Part shown: piece after piece, positions 15,406 to 23,220 of the stretch
Layout: each line of letters begins with the position of its first letter
How positions within the stretch are numbered: position 1 is the stretch's first letter
Source of the DNA: WJJR01 sp964440935
GTDB lineage: Bacteria; Zixibacteria; MSB-5A5; WJJR01
Assembly (NCBI GenBank): GCA_964440935.1
Contig: CAYTTY010000023.1
Location: 1 to 56,396 of the forward strand
Reading direction: 5' to 3'
Length of the DNA: 56,396 bases
The notes under the pieces: generated by a model
What the model was told of the DNA's origin: nothing
Databases searched by the model: none
What the model saw: only the letters and a program-made list of their open reading frames with translations
Position numbers and translations under genes: made by a program

Positions 15406-16866
15406 ATGGCAGCGGCCAATAAAGGGACGACCATCTTCGATGCGACCACACCCGGCGCCAAAGGCGTGATGGCGCCAGAACCGGGCGTGCCAGAGCCCGG
15501 CGACAACTGGCGTTTGCCTGAAGCGTATCGGCGTTCTGTTGCCGCCGAGCTCCCCGAGGTCGCCGAACCCGAAGTGGTGCGGCACTACGTGCGTCTGTCA
15601 ACGCGCAACCACCACATCGACAAGGATACCTATCCGCTCGGGTCGTGTACGATGAAGTACAACCCGAAGATCAATGAGCGGACGGCCGCGATGGCCGGAT
15701 TCAGCCGTCTGCATCCGGAGACGCCCGACGATGACTGCCAGGGCGCCCTGCGGTTGATGTGGGAACTGGGTCGTGATCTGGCCGTCATCACCGGAATGGA
15801 TGAAGTGCGCCTGCAGCCTTCAGCCGGTGCGCAGGGTGAAATGGTCGGACTGTTGATTGCACGTGCCTACCACCGGGCGCGTGGCGAAGACCGCCGCAAA
15901 GTGATCATTCCCGATTCCTCACACGGTACCAATCCTGCTTCGGTCACTCTGGCCGGTTTTGATCCGGTGGCCATCAAATCAAACGAACAGGGATTAGTCG
16001 ATCCCAGTGAATTGGCGGCCGTGCTCGACGAGGACGTTGCCTGTATCATGCTGACCAATCCGAATACGCTGGGCTTGTTCGAACAGGAGATTCTCAAGAT
16101 CACGGAAATGGTGCATGCCAAAGGCGGGATTGTCTACAATGATGGCGCCAATACGAATGCGTTGCTGGGCATTGCCCGCGCCGGCGATATGGGTTTTGAT
16201 GTGCTGCATCTGAATCTGCATAAGACGTTTTCGACACCACATGGTGGCGGCGGTCCGGGAGCGGCAGCCGTGGGCGTGACAAAGGAACTGATACCATTTC
16301 TCCCCGGATCGGGCATCGAACGGCAGGAGACCAACGGTGATGCGCAGTTCAGTCGAAAATCACCGGGTTCCCAGTCGATTGGCTCGGTTCATCCATTCGC
16401 GGGCAACTTTGGCGTGCTGGTCCGCGCGTACACATACATTCGTCTGCTGGGCGCTGATGGGCTTCGGCGGGTGGCTGAAGATGCCGTCCTCAACGCCAAC
16501 TATCTGATGAGCCGCATTAAAGACGTTTACGATATTCCCTATGGTTACCGCTGCATGCATGAGTTTGTCGCCTCGGCGGTGATCCAGAAGAAGCAAGGCG
16601 TGCGAGCCGGGCAGATCGCCAAACGCCTGCTCGATTTCGGCGTGCACCCACCGACGGTGTACTTTCCGCTAATCGTGCCGGAAGCGTTGATGATTGAGCC
16701 GACCGAGACCGAGAGCATGGCACGTATCGACGCCTATGCCGATGCCCTGCTCCAGATTGCGCGTGAGATTGAATCTGATCCCGATATGGTCAACAGCGCT
16801 CCTCACAATGCCCCAATCCGCAAAGTCGATGAAGCACGCGCGGCGCGGGATTTGGATGTCGGTTAG
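15406..16866 (+). CDS. gcvPB: Glycine dehydrogenase (decarboxylating) subunit 2
   Basis: A 486-residue C-terminal half of the two-subunit glycine decarboxylase. The PLP-binding lysine is in NLHKTFSTPHGGGGPG (Lys273). Other family signatures are YPLGSCTMKYNPKIN and QPSAGAQGEM. It works with GcvPA and the lipoylated GcvH to release CO2 from glycine. ATG 15406 is preceded by GAGGAG. A large repeat-filled gap follows. Confidence 0.95.
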   Translation: MAAANKGTTIFDATTPGAKGVMAPEPGVPEPGDNWRLPEAYRRSVAAELPEVAEPEVVRHYVRLSTRNHHIDKDTYPLGSCTMKYNPKINERTAAMAGFSRLHPETPDDDCQGALRLMWELGRDLAVITGMDEVRLQPSAGAQGEMVGLLIARAYHRARGEDRRKVIIPDSSHGTNPASVTLAGFDPVAIKSNEQGLVDPSELAAVLDEDVACIMLTNPNTLGLFEQEILKITEMVHAKGGIVYNDGANTNALLGIARAGDMGFDVLHLNLHKTFSTPHGGGGPGAAAVGVTKELIPFLPGSGIERQETNGDAQFSRKSPGSQSIGSVHPFAGNFGVLVRAYTYIRLLGADGLRRVAEDAVLNANYLMSRIKDVYDIPYGYRCMHEFVASAVIQKKQGVRAGQIAKRLLDFGVHPPTVYFPLIVPEALMIEPTETESMARIDAYADALLQIAREIESDPDMVNSAPHNAPIRKVDEARAARDLDVG

Positions 16867-16919
16867 GTCTTAGTCTCCTCACAATTAGTTTCCTGTTATG
16901 TTCCAACGCGTCTGCGTAT

Positions 16920-17014
16920 GGGGCAGACACACAGGTCTGCCCCTACCGATCATCGGGGCGCACGTATGTGTGCGCCTTCCCGCGCAACCTATGGGACAGT
17001 CTCGGAATGTCTGC
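16920..17014 (+). repeat. Dispersed repeat family B, copy 1
   Basis: About 95 bases with three parts: the hairpin GGGGCAGACACACAGGTCTGCCCC, the palindrome-like GGGGCGCACGTATGTGTGCGCC, and then TATGGGACAGTCTCGGAATGTCTG. The reverse-strand copy at 40336-40431 keeps the same order of blocks with about one change in five bases by eye. A fragment of its end (GGGACAGCCTCGGAACGTCTGA) also occurs at 40468-40489. Confidence 0.7.
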
Positions 17015-17033
17015 ACCACTGAGGATCAAAGAG

Positions 17034-17114
17034 TTAGAGCGATTGTCAGAAGTCTTTTCCGTTTGAATCCAACAGATTGGTCGTATGTGGTGTCACCCGC
17101 CCTCGGGTGACGCC
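17034..17114 (+). repeat. Dispersed intergenic repeat, TTAGAGCGATTGTC family, copy 2
   Basis: Same block order as 2327-2407: TTAGAGCGATTGTCAGAAGT, then CCGTTTGAATCCAA, then the closing hairpin TCACCCGCCCTCGGGTGA and CGCC. The middle spacer differs more than the ends. Confidence 0.75.
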
Positions 17115-17347
17115 TTGCTGGTAAGAGAGAGCCGTCACGCGAGGGCGCGTGACGGCACTTTGGAATCGGACAGTTATTCCGAGAAGCGCTATAGAGGATC
17201 GGACATCTTGTCCAGAGCCTGTCGAGGCATCTTGTCTGATCGCTCTTTCAACACTCCCTGGAGCCCCGCGGCACCCTGTTCCCTTTGGCAACACACCCTC
17301 CGATAACACTTGAGTTCGCTGCCGTGACGGTGTACGGATAGGTTGCC

Positions 17348-18790
17348 ATGAAATGGTGTCTCGAACAGGTGGGTGTCATCTATCGACTTGACGATGGCTC
17401 ACGGATCGCTGCGCTGACGAACGTGAGTTGTACAGTTCAGAGCGGCGAACGCATTGCCATTGTCGGAGACAATGGGTCCGGCAAATCGACGCTGGCACGT
17501 TTGCTGGCAGGAATCATCCAGCCCACGACTGGACGCTTCGCTTTCGAGGGGAAGGACAGTCACGAGTCCGGGACGGCCGCTTTAGTTCTCCAGAATCCCG
17601 GTGACAACATCATCGGAGAGACGATCCGTGAAGAGATTGAGCTGACGGTTGGTGGAGTGGACGATGAGGCGAAACGGACACGAGTTGAAGCGTTGCTGTC
17701 CCAGTACGGGCTTGCTGAACTGCTGGATCGTCCGTTGGCTGAACTGTCCGGAGGTGAAACGCAGCTTGTTGCACTTGTCTGTGGACTACTCTCCGGTCGC
17801 AGAATGGTCGTATTGGATGAACCAACCTCGCATCTGGATCCACCCGCACGACGGCTCTTGATCGATCACCTTCTGACCCACTCGTTTGACACCCCCGGTC
17901 AATGTGACACGATGCCGTCGGTTCTGTTTATCACGCAATACCGTGAAGAGGCACGACACTTTCCTCGAGTGATCGAACTCGATAAAGGGAAGCTTGCTTT
18001 CGATGGCGCACCGGAGGAATTGCCCGAGCAAACCCGACAGGACAGCCCCGGCGACAATCCTCTGCCAGTCGGCGCTGACTCCCGTTCCATTATCGTCGTA
18101 CAGGGGCTCAACCAGTCGCCTACCGGAAATGGTGAATCCGCGGCAGTGCTTAAAGACATCACCCTGACGGTTTGGGCCGGGGATGCCATTGGGATTATCG
18201 GGCCGATTGGGTCGGGGAAGACGACATTAGGGTACCATCTTGCGGGCCTGATGGCGCCGACCGTCGGCACCGTTGAGTACCAGCAGGATGTGAGCACCGC
18301 GGACCCCCCGGTTGTGCTCATCCAATTCCCAGAGCGCCAACTATTTGCCGAAACGGTGCTGGACGATGTGGCGTTTGGAGCACGGAGCCGGGGTTTGGAT
18401 CGATCCGCTGCGACCGCGCGGTCAGGGCAGGTGCTTGATGCGGTCGGCCTACCGTCAGCGGAATTCGAGCAACGCTCGCCATTTTCCCTTTCAGGAGGCC
18501 AGAAGCGCCGAGTGGCCCTCGCCTCGGTGGCCGTCTGCGGGGCAAAGCTCTACATTCTCGATGAGCCGACGAGTGCTCTCGATGCGGATGGGCATGCGGT
18601 GCTGGAAATGCAGCTACGACGCTGGCACACAGAGGGGGTGGCGTTTATCGTTATCTCACACGATATCGGGTGGCTGCGGCGAGTCACGGAGAGGGTGTGG
18701 ATCATGAATCGTGGGCGGCTACTTGTCGATGGAAAGTGGTCGGATGCTCAAACTGGGGATGCACTACGTCGGATTGGCTTCATCGTATAG
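17348..18790 (+). CDS. ECF transporter ATPase with two fused ABC domains
   Basis: A 480-residue protein with two ABC ATPase domains in one chain, equivalent to EcfA1 and EcfA2 (CbiO-like), which energise vitamin or metal uptake. Domain 1 has Walker A GDNGSGKST (40-48), LSGGETQ and VVLDEPTSHLD. Domain 2 has Walker A GPIGSGKTT (285-293), LSGGQKRRVALA and ILDEPTSALD. The ECF-type Q-loop QNPGDNIIGETI and QFPERQLFAETV support ECF over importer types. The matching transmembrane T component is 31 kb away at 49015. No substrate-binding S component is seen, so the substrate is unknown. The start ATG is chosen for the fit to family N-termini. Confidence 0.88.
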   Translation: MKWCLEQVGVIYRLDDGSRIAALTNVSCTVQSGERIAIVGDNGSGKSTLARLLAGIIQPTTGRFAFEGKDSHESGTAALVLQNPGDNIIGETIREEIELTVGGVDDEAKRTRVEALLSQYGLAELLDRPLAELSGGETQLVALVCGLLSGRRMVVLDEPTSHLDPPARRLLIDHLLTHSFDTPGQCDTMPSVLFITQYREEARHFPRVIELDKGKLAFDGAPEELPEQTRQDSPGDNPLPVGADSRSIIVVQGLNQSPTGNGESAAVLKDITLTVWAGDAIGIIGPIGSGKTTLGYHLAGLMAPTVGTVEYQQDVSTADPPVVLIQFPERQLFAETVLDDVAFGARSRGLDRSAATARSGQVLDAVGLPSAEFEQRSPFSLSGGQKRRVALASVAVCGAKLYILDEPTSALDADGHAVLEMQLRRWHTEGVAFIVISHDIGWLRRVTERVWIMNRGRLLVDGKWSDAQTGDALRRIGFIV

Positions 18791-18857
18791 GTTCTGTTGT
18801 GGGTATGTTTAGAAAGGGCTGGATTTCGCTGTGATTGAGCCCTAGTTTCCCACCGTC

Positions 18858-18888
18858 CTTTAATTCGGTCCGGCGAGATCGAAAAGGA
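18858..18888 (+). promoter_or_regulatory. Probable PyrR-binding RNA element in the pyr leader
   Basis: The 31 bases start CCTTTAATTCGGTCCGGCGA and end AAAAGG. A lower stem CCTT/AAGG and an upper stem TTCG/CGAA enclose GTCCGGCGAGAT. This closely resembles the known PyrR anti-antiterminator consensus (CCUUUAA...GUCC-GAGAG...AAGG) seen ahead of Gram-positive and some other pyr operons. It lies 101 bases before pyrR. A small hairpin AGGGCT/AGCCCT (18815-18843) precedes it and may end the ECF gene. When UMP or UTP is high, PyrR bound here would lower pyr expression. Recognised by eye only. Confidence 0.7.
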
Positions 18889-18933
18889 AGAGCCACCGAG
18901 ATGACACACTCCCTGAGACGTCAGTTTCCCGGC

Positions 18934-18950
18934 CGCACTCTTTCAGTGCG
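18934..18950 (+). promoter_or_regulatory. Second leader hairpin upstream of pyrR
   Basis: CGCACT (18934-18939) pairs with AGTGCG (18945-18950) over a CTTTC loop. It stands between the PyrR site and the pyrR ribosome site (TTGGAGG, 18978-18984). No T tract follows, so the switch may act on translation or by an alternative pairing rather than by a classical terminator. Confidence 0.35.
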
Positions 18951-18989
18951 AATCATGTATTGTTCGGGTCATCCGATTGGAGGCACGGC

Positions 18990-19592
18990 ATGGCAAAGTC
19001 CGCTCTGAGTCGCACGCGGACCGTCATGGACAGTGCGGCAATCCGTCGCGCCATTGAGCGAATTTCCCACGAAGTCGTGGAGCGCAATGGCGGCGTATCA
19101 AACGTCCAGCTCATCGGCATTCGCAGCCGTGGTGCGCCGATTGCCGAGCGTCTCGCGGAAGCACTGAAGCGTATCGAGAACAAGACCGTCCCGGTCGGAT
19201 ACCTGGATATTAGTTTCTATCGCGATGACTTGCAGCAAGCGTCGGCCCAGCCAATGGTGCAGAAGACCGAGATTCTCTTTGATATTTCCGGCAAGGTTGT
19301 GGTACTCGTCGATGATGTGCTCTACACCGGGCGTACGATTCGTGCGGCACTCGATGCCTTGATGGACCTGGGACGCCCGAAAGCGATTCAACTCGCCACA
19401 CTGATTGACCGCGGCCACCGCGAACTGCCGATTCGTGCCGACTATGTCGGCAAGAATCTGCCGACGGCGGAGGGTGACCAGGTGATTGTCAGTCTGAAAG
19501 AATCCGACGGGGCCGATGGGGTCACCGTCGGACGCATGACACCGAAGAAGAAGACCACCGACGAAGCGACACTGGATTTCGATTTGGAATAA
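18990..19592 (+). CDS. pyrR: Bifunctional pyr operon regulator / uracil phosphoribosyltransferase PyrR
   Basis: A 200-residue type I phosphoribosyltransferase fold. The PRPP motif is VVLVDDVLYTGRTIRAAL (about 104-120) and the N-terminus TVMDSAAIRRAIERISHEV is PyrR-typical. In known members it binds pyr leader RNA in response to UMP and can make UMP from uracil and PRPP. The ATG at 18990 has GGAGG just upstream. The family is usually about 180 residues; the extra ~20 are a C-terminal tail ending in acidic residues. The RNA element upstream supports an RNA-binding role here. Confidence 0.93.
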   Translation: MAKSALSRTRTVMDSAAIRRAIERISHEVVERNGGVSNVQLIGIRSRGAPIAERLAEALKRIENKTVPVGYLDISFYRDDLQQASAQPMVQKTEILFDISGKVVVLVDDVLYTGRTIRAALDALMDLGRPKAIQLATLIDRGHRELPIRADYVGKNLPTAEGDQVIVSLKESDGADGVTVGRMTPKKKTTDEATLDFDLE

Positions 19593-19632
19593 CCGCATGC
19601 CGACGTCACCACAGACGGGGGTGTAAGCGACA

Positions 19633-20676
19633 ATGACCAAGAGGGACACGGCGACGACACCACTCGACGCCTCCGCGCGTCCAGACAATTCGCGTTCGGC
19701 CGAAACCGGCGTTCCCGAGGCCGTATCCGGACGCCTTCGGATCCGGCACCTGCTCGGTTTGGAAGGTGTGTGCCGAGAGGACTTGGAGCGTATTCTGCAA
19801 ACCGCGGAATCGTTTAAAGAGGTGCTCGACCGACCGATTAAGAAAGTTCCCCCGCTGCGCGGCCAGACCATCGTGAATCTGTTCTACGAGCCCTCAACGC
19901 GGACACGCATTTCATTCGAGTTGGCCGAAAAGCGGCTATCTGCCGACGTCGTGAACTTCACCGCGTCGACGTCATCGGTGCAGAAAGGCGAGTCGCTGCG
20001 CGATACGGTGAAGAACATTTTGGCGATGAAGACCGACGTCGTGGTGATCCGTCATCCGTCGCCGGGTGCACCGCATTTCCTCACCCGTGCCACCGATGCG
20101 ATCATTCTTAATGCCGGTGATGGTGCGCACGAACATCCCACGCAGGGACTGCTCGACATGTACACGCTCTGGGAACGCTGGCGCACGCTGGAAGGCAAGC
20201 GCGTCGTGATTGTCGGTGATATTGCACATTCCCGAGTGGCGCGGTCGAATATTTGGGGGTTGTTGACCATGGGGGCTGACGTGGCTATCTGCGGTCCGCG
20301 CACGCTTGTCCCGATGTCGTTCTGTGAATTGGGTATCGACGTATTCACGAATATCGACGAGGCGCTCGAGGGCGGGGTTGATGCCATCAATGTCCTACGC
20401 ATTCAGCGCGAACGTCAGGGCGCTGCGTTCTTCCCATCGTTGCGTGAGTATTCCCGTTTGTTCGGCATCGATGCGACGCGGGCCTCGCACATTCGTGAGG
20501 GTGGGATGGTGATGCATCCCGGGCCGATGAATCGCGGTGTTGAGATTACCTCGGATGTGGCCGATGGCGGCGCATCGGTGATTCTGGATCAGGTGACCAA
20601 CGGTTTGGCCGTCCGAATGGCGGTCTTATATCTGTTATGCGGAGGCCAGGTGCCCAATAGTCGGGAGGCGGAATGA
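19633..20676 (+). CDS. pyrB: Aspartate carbamoyltransferase catalytic subunit
   Basis: A 347-residue enzyme that joins carbamoyl phosphate and aspartate, the first committed step of pyrimidine synthesis. It shows the carbamoyl-phosphate site STRT (about 88-91), the HPTQ motif in AHEHPTQGLLD, and the aspartate-binding HPGPMNRG near the end. An N-terminal extension of roughly 30 residues precedes the family core; the ATG at 19633 is the best visible start. It overlaps pyrC by 4 bases, so pyrR-pyrB-pyrC is one operon. No regulatory subunit pyrI is present. Confidence 0.95.
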   Translation: MTKRDTATTPLDASARPDNSRSAETGVPEAVSGRLRIRHLLGLEGVCREDLERILQTAESFKEVLDRPIKKVPPLRGQTIVNLFYEPSTRTRISFELAEKRLSADVVNFTASTSSVQKGESLRDTVKNILAMKTDVVVIRHPSPGAPHFLTRATDAIILNAGDGAHEHPTQGLLDMYTLWERWRTLEGKRVVIVGDIAHSRVARSNIWGLLTMGADVAICGPRTLVPMSFCELGIDVFTNIDEALEGGVDAINVLRIQRERQGAAFFPSLREYSRLFGIDATRASHIREGGMVMHPGPMNRGVEITSDVADGGASVILDQVTNGLAVRMAVLYLLCGGQVPNSREAE

Positions 20677-22040
20677 CGCATGTGTTCACAGCGCCGACGG
20701 TCCGCGTGATCACCGGAGGACGCGTAATCGATCCGACGTCCGGATTCGACGGTATCGCGAATGTGTGGATCGAGAATGGTCGGATCGATCGCATCGAGCC
20801 GGGCGATATACCGATTCCCGCTGCCGATGATGTCATCGACGCACGCGGCCTGATTGTCTGCCCGGGGTTTATCGATCTGCACACCCACCTGCGCGAACCG
20901 GGACGTGAAGATGAGGAGACGGTTGAAAGCGGATCGTGGGCCGGCGTGCGCGGTGGATTCACGATGCTCTGTTGCATGCCGAACACCGAACCGGCGATTG
21001 CCGATCAGGGGACGGTGCGGTTTGTGCTCGACCGTGCGCTGGCGGCGCCGGGAAAAGTCCGGCCGATTGGCGCCATTACTCGTGAACGCAAGGGGGAAAC
21101 CCTCGCCGAGATCGCGGAGATGGTGAGCGCCGGTGCGGTGGCTTTTTCCGATGACGGCAGTCCGGTGGTCGATGCGGGATTGCTCGAACGGGCGATGGAA
21201 TATGCGCGCATGTTTGATGTGCCGATTGTATCGCATTGCGAAACGCCGTCGTTGTCGCGCGGTGGGGTCATGAACGCCGGTGCGGTGTCGGCGCGTCTCG
21301 GATTACCCGGCATTCCCAAGATTTCCGAAGAGATTTGTGTCGCGCGCGATATCGCGCTGGCGAAAGTTGCCGGATCCCGGTTCCATGTCTGCCATGTCTC
21401 ATCCGGGGGGTCGGTCGAGATCATCCGCGCGGCGAAACGCGATGGCGTCCGTGTTACGGCCGAAGCGACGCCGCATCATCTGATCCTGACGGATGATTTG
21501 ATCGCGCGTGATTTCGATCCGTTGTACAAGGTCAATCCGCCACTGTGTACTCAAGCAGACGTCGATGCGGTTCGCCAAGGCTTGGTGGATGGCACGATCG
21601 ATTGTATTGCGACTGACCATGCCCCGCACGCCTGGCAGGAAAAGGATGGGGAGTTCGATCTGGCGCCGTTTGGGATGATCGGCTTGGAAACCGCGCTCGG
21701 TGTCTGTCATCGGGCGCTGATCGAAACCGGTCTGATGCAGTGGCCGGAGTTGATTGACTGTCTCACGCGCCGTCCGGCCGAGGTGTTCGGACTGGAGACC
21801 GGTCGGTTGACTCCCGGTGCTCCGGCGGATATCACCTGCTTCGATCCGGAGGCCGAGTGGACGGTGTGTGTCGACAACACCCATTCGCGCTCGAAGAATT
21901 CGCCCTATTTGGGGTGGACGATCCGCGGTGTTGTTCGTGCGACAGTTGTCGACGGGCAGTCCGTGTTTCGCGGGGATCAGGAACCGGAAGTAACAGCAGC
22001 GGGCTCCGGCAATCCGGAACAGCAGCCGGTGGCGCGCTGA
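20673..22040 (+). CDS. pyrC: Dihydroorotase (class I type)
   Basis: A 455-residue amidohydrolase that closes carbamoyl aspartate to dihydroorotate. It has the metal-binding HTH motif at residues 70-72 in GFIDLHTHLREPG, later SHCE, HVSSG, and the catalytic ATDHAPH region. It overlaps pyrB (ATGA). This is the last gene of the pyr operon. The C-terminal ~20 residues after FRGDQE are non-conserved. The next gene starts 23 bases on but belongs to a sugar pathway. Confidence 0.95.
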   Translation: MTHVFTAPTVRVITGGRVIDPTSGFDGIANVWIENGRIDRIEPGDIPIPAADDVIDARGLIVCPGFIDLHTHLREPGREDEETVESGSWAGVRGGFTMLCCMPNTEPAIADQGTVRFVLDRALAAPGKVRPIGAITRERKGETLAEIAEMVSAGAVAFSDDGSPVVDAGLLERAMEYARMFDVPIVSHCETPSLSRGGVMNAGAVSARLGLPGIPKISEEICVARDIALAKVAGSRFHVCHVSSGGSVEIIRAAKRDGVRVTAEATPHHLILTDDLIARDFDPLYKVNPPLCTQADVDAVRQGLVDGTIDCIATDHAPHAWQEKDGEFDLAPFGMIGLETALGVCHRALIETGLMQWPELIDCLTRRPAEVFGLETGRLTPGAPADITCFDPEAEWTVCVDNTHSRSKNSPYLGWTIRGVVRATVVDGQSVFRGDQEPEVTAAGSGNPEQQPVAR

Positions 22041-22063
22041 GCGTACGAAAGTTGAGTGCTGAC

Positions 22064-23194
22064 ATGAGGGCCGGACCAGTTGATAAGTCAACATCAGTAG
22101 ACGTTCCCTTTTTGGATTTGAAAGCCCAATACGCATCGATCAAAGACGAAGTGCGGACTGCCATCGATGCCGTCTTGGAGAAGTGCGCCTTCGTACTCGG
22201 TCCGTTTGTGAAGGAGTTTGAAGACAACTACGCGCCATTCTGCGGAACAAAACATTGCGTCGCAGTCGATACCGGCACCAGCGCGCTCCACATTGCGTTG
22301 CTTGGCGTCGGGATCGGCCGTGGCGATGAAGTGATTACAGCGGCGAATACGTTTATTGCCACGTGTGAAGCGATCAGCTATTGCGGCGCCACACCAGTTC
22401 TTGTCGACATGGATGAGAACACCTACACGATCGATCCCAACCTCATCGAAGCGGCGATTACTTCGAAGACGAAAGCGATCATCCCGGTGCACTTGTATGG
22501 CCGTCCGGCCGACATGGATCCGATTCTGGATATCGGCAAAAGGCATGGGATTCCAGTGATTGAGGATGCCGCCCAGGCGCATGGCGCAACCTATAAGGGC
22601 CGAACGGCCGGATCGATGGGACTGGCCGGGTGCTTCTCTTTCTATCCCGGTAAAAACCTCGGCGCCTATGGCGAAGGCGGCGCTGTTGTGACGAATGATG
22701 ACGAACTGGCTGATCGCATCCGCATGCTGCGCGACCACGGCTCCCAGCAGAAGTACCATCACGATGTTGTTGGGTATAACTATCGGATGGAGGGAATTCA
22801 GGGGGCGGTCCTGAACGTGAAGCTGCGCCATCTTCCGGAGTGGACCAAATTGCGCCAGGCGCACGCCAATCGGTATCGTGAGTTGCTGGCCGACGCCAAT
22901 CTGCAACTGCCGCCGCCCGACGGGGAGATCCAGTCGGTGTACCACCTGTTTGTCGTGCAGGTCGACGACCGGTCGCGTTTTCAGGAGGATTTACGCGACG
23001 AAGGCATTGGAACGTTGATTCACTATCCGATCCCGGTGCATCAGCAAAAGGCGTACGCCGACCATGATTGGCCGTCTTACCCCGTGACGGAACGCCAGGC
23101 GGGACGTATCGTGTCGCTGCCGATGTTTCCGGAGATGACCGAGGAACAGATTGCCCACGTGGCCGCGGTCGCGACCCGGTCGGTGAATCTCTAA
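22064..23194 (+). CDS. DegT/DnrJ/EryC1 family sugar aminotransferase
   Basis: A 376-residue PLP-dependent aminotransferase of the sugar type, which transfers an amino group from glutamate to a nucleotide-linked keto-sugar. The family start VPFLDLKAQYASIKDEV, the GTSALHIAL loop, EDAAQAHGATYKG and the PLP lysine in SFYPGKNLGAYGEGG (Lys197) are clear. The start at 22064 is after pyrC; the longer frame overlaps it. It leads into a glycosyltransferase block, suggesting amino-sugar surface glycans. The exact sugar substrate cannot be told. Confidence 0.9.
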   Translation: MRAGPVDKSTSVDVPFLDLKAQYASIKDEVRTAIDAVLEKCAFVLGPFVKEFEDNYAPFCGTKHCVAVDTGTSALHIALLGVGIGRGDEVITAANTFIATCEAISYCGATPVLVDMDENTYTIDPNLIEAAITSKTKAIIPVHLYGRPADMDPILDIGKRHGIPVIEDAAQAHGATYKGRTAGSMGLAGCFSFYPGKNLGAYGEGGAVVTNDDELADRIRMLRDHGSQQKYHHDVVGYNYRMEGIQGAVLNVKLRHLPEWTKLRQAHANRYRELLADANLQLPPPDGEIQSVYHLFVVQVDDRSRFQEDLRDEGIGTLIHYPIPVHQQKAYADHDWPSYPVTERQAGRIVSLPMFPEMTEEQIAHVAAVATRSVNL

Positions 23195-23220
23195 GTCGCA
23201 CTCTGAGCGTATTCAGCAAT

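Larger units (their letters stand above)
16867..17347. other. 481-base repeat-filled gap before the ECF ATPase gene
   Basis: Holds two different dispersed repeats back to back (16920-17014 and 17034-17114). About 230 bases follow in which I see no gene, clear promoter or terminator. An open frame at 16898-17110 is created by the repeats and is not a gene. Confidence 0.55.

Noticed and set aside
16898..17110. Open frame with GRHTGLPLP, similar to a minus-strand frame at 40156-40497
   Set aside because: The similarity arises because both frames cross copies of dispersed repeat B, not because they are a gene family.
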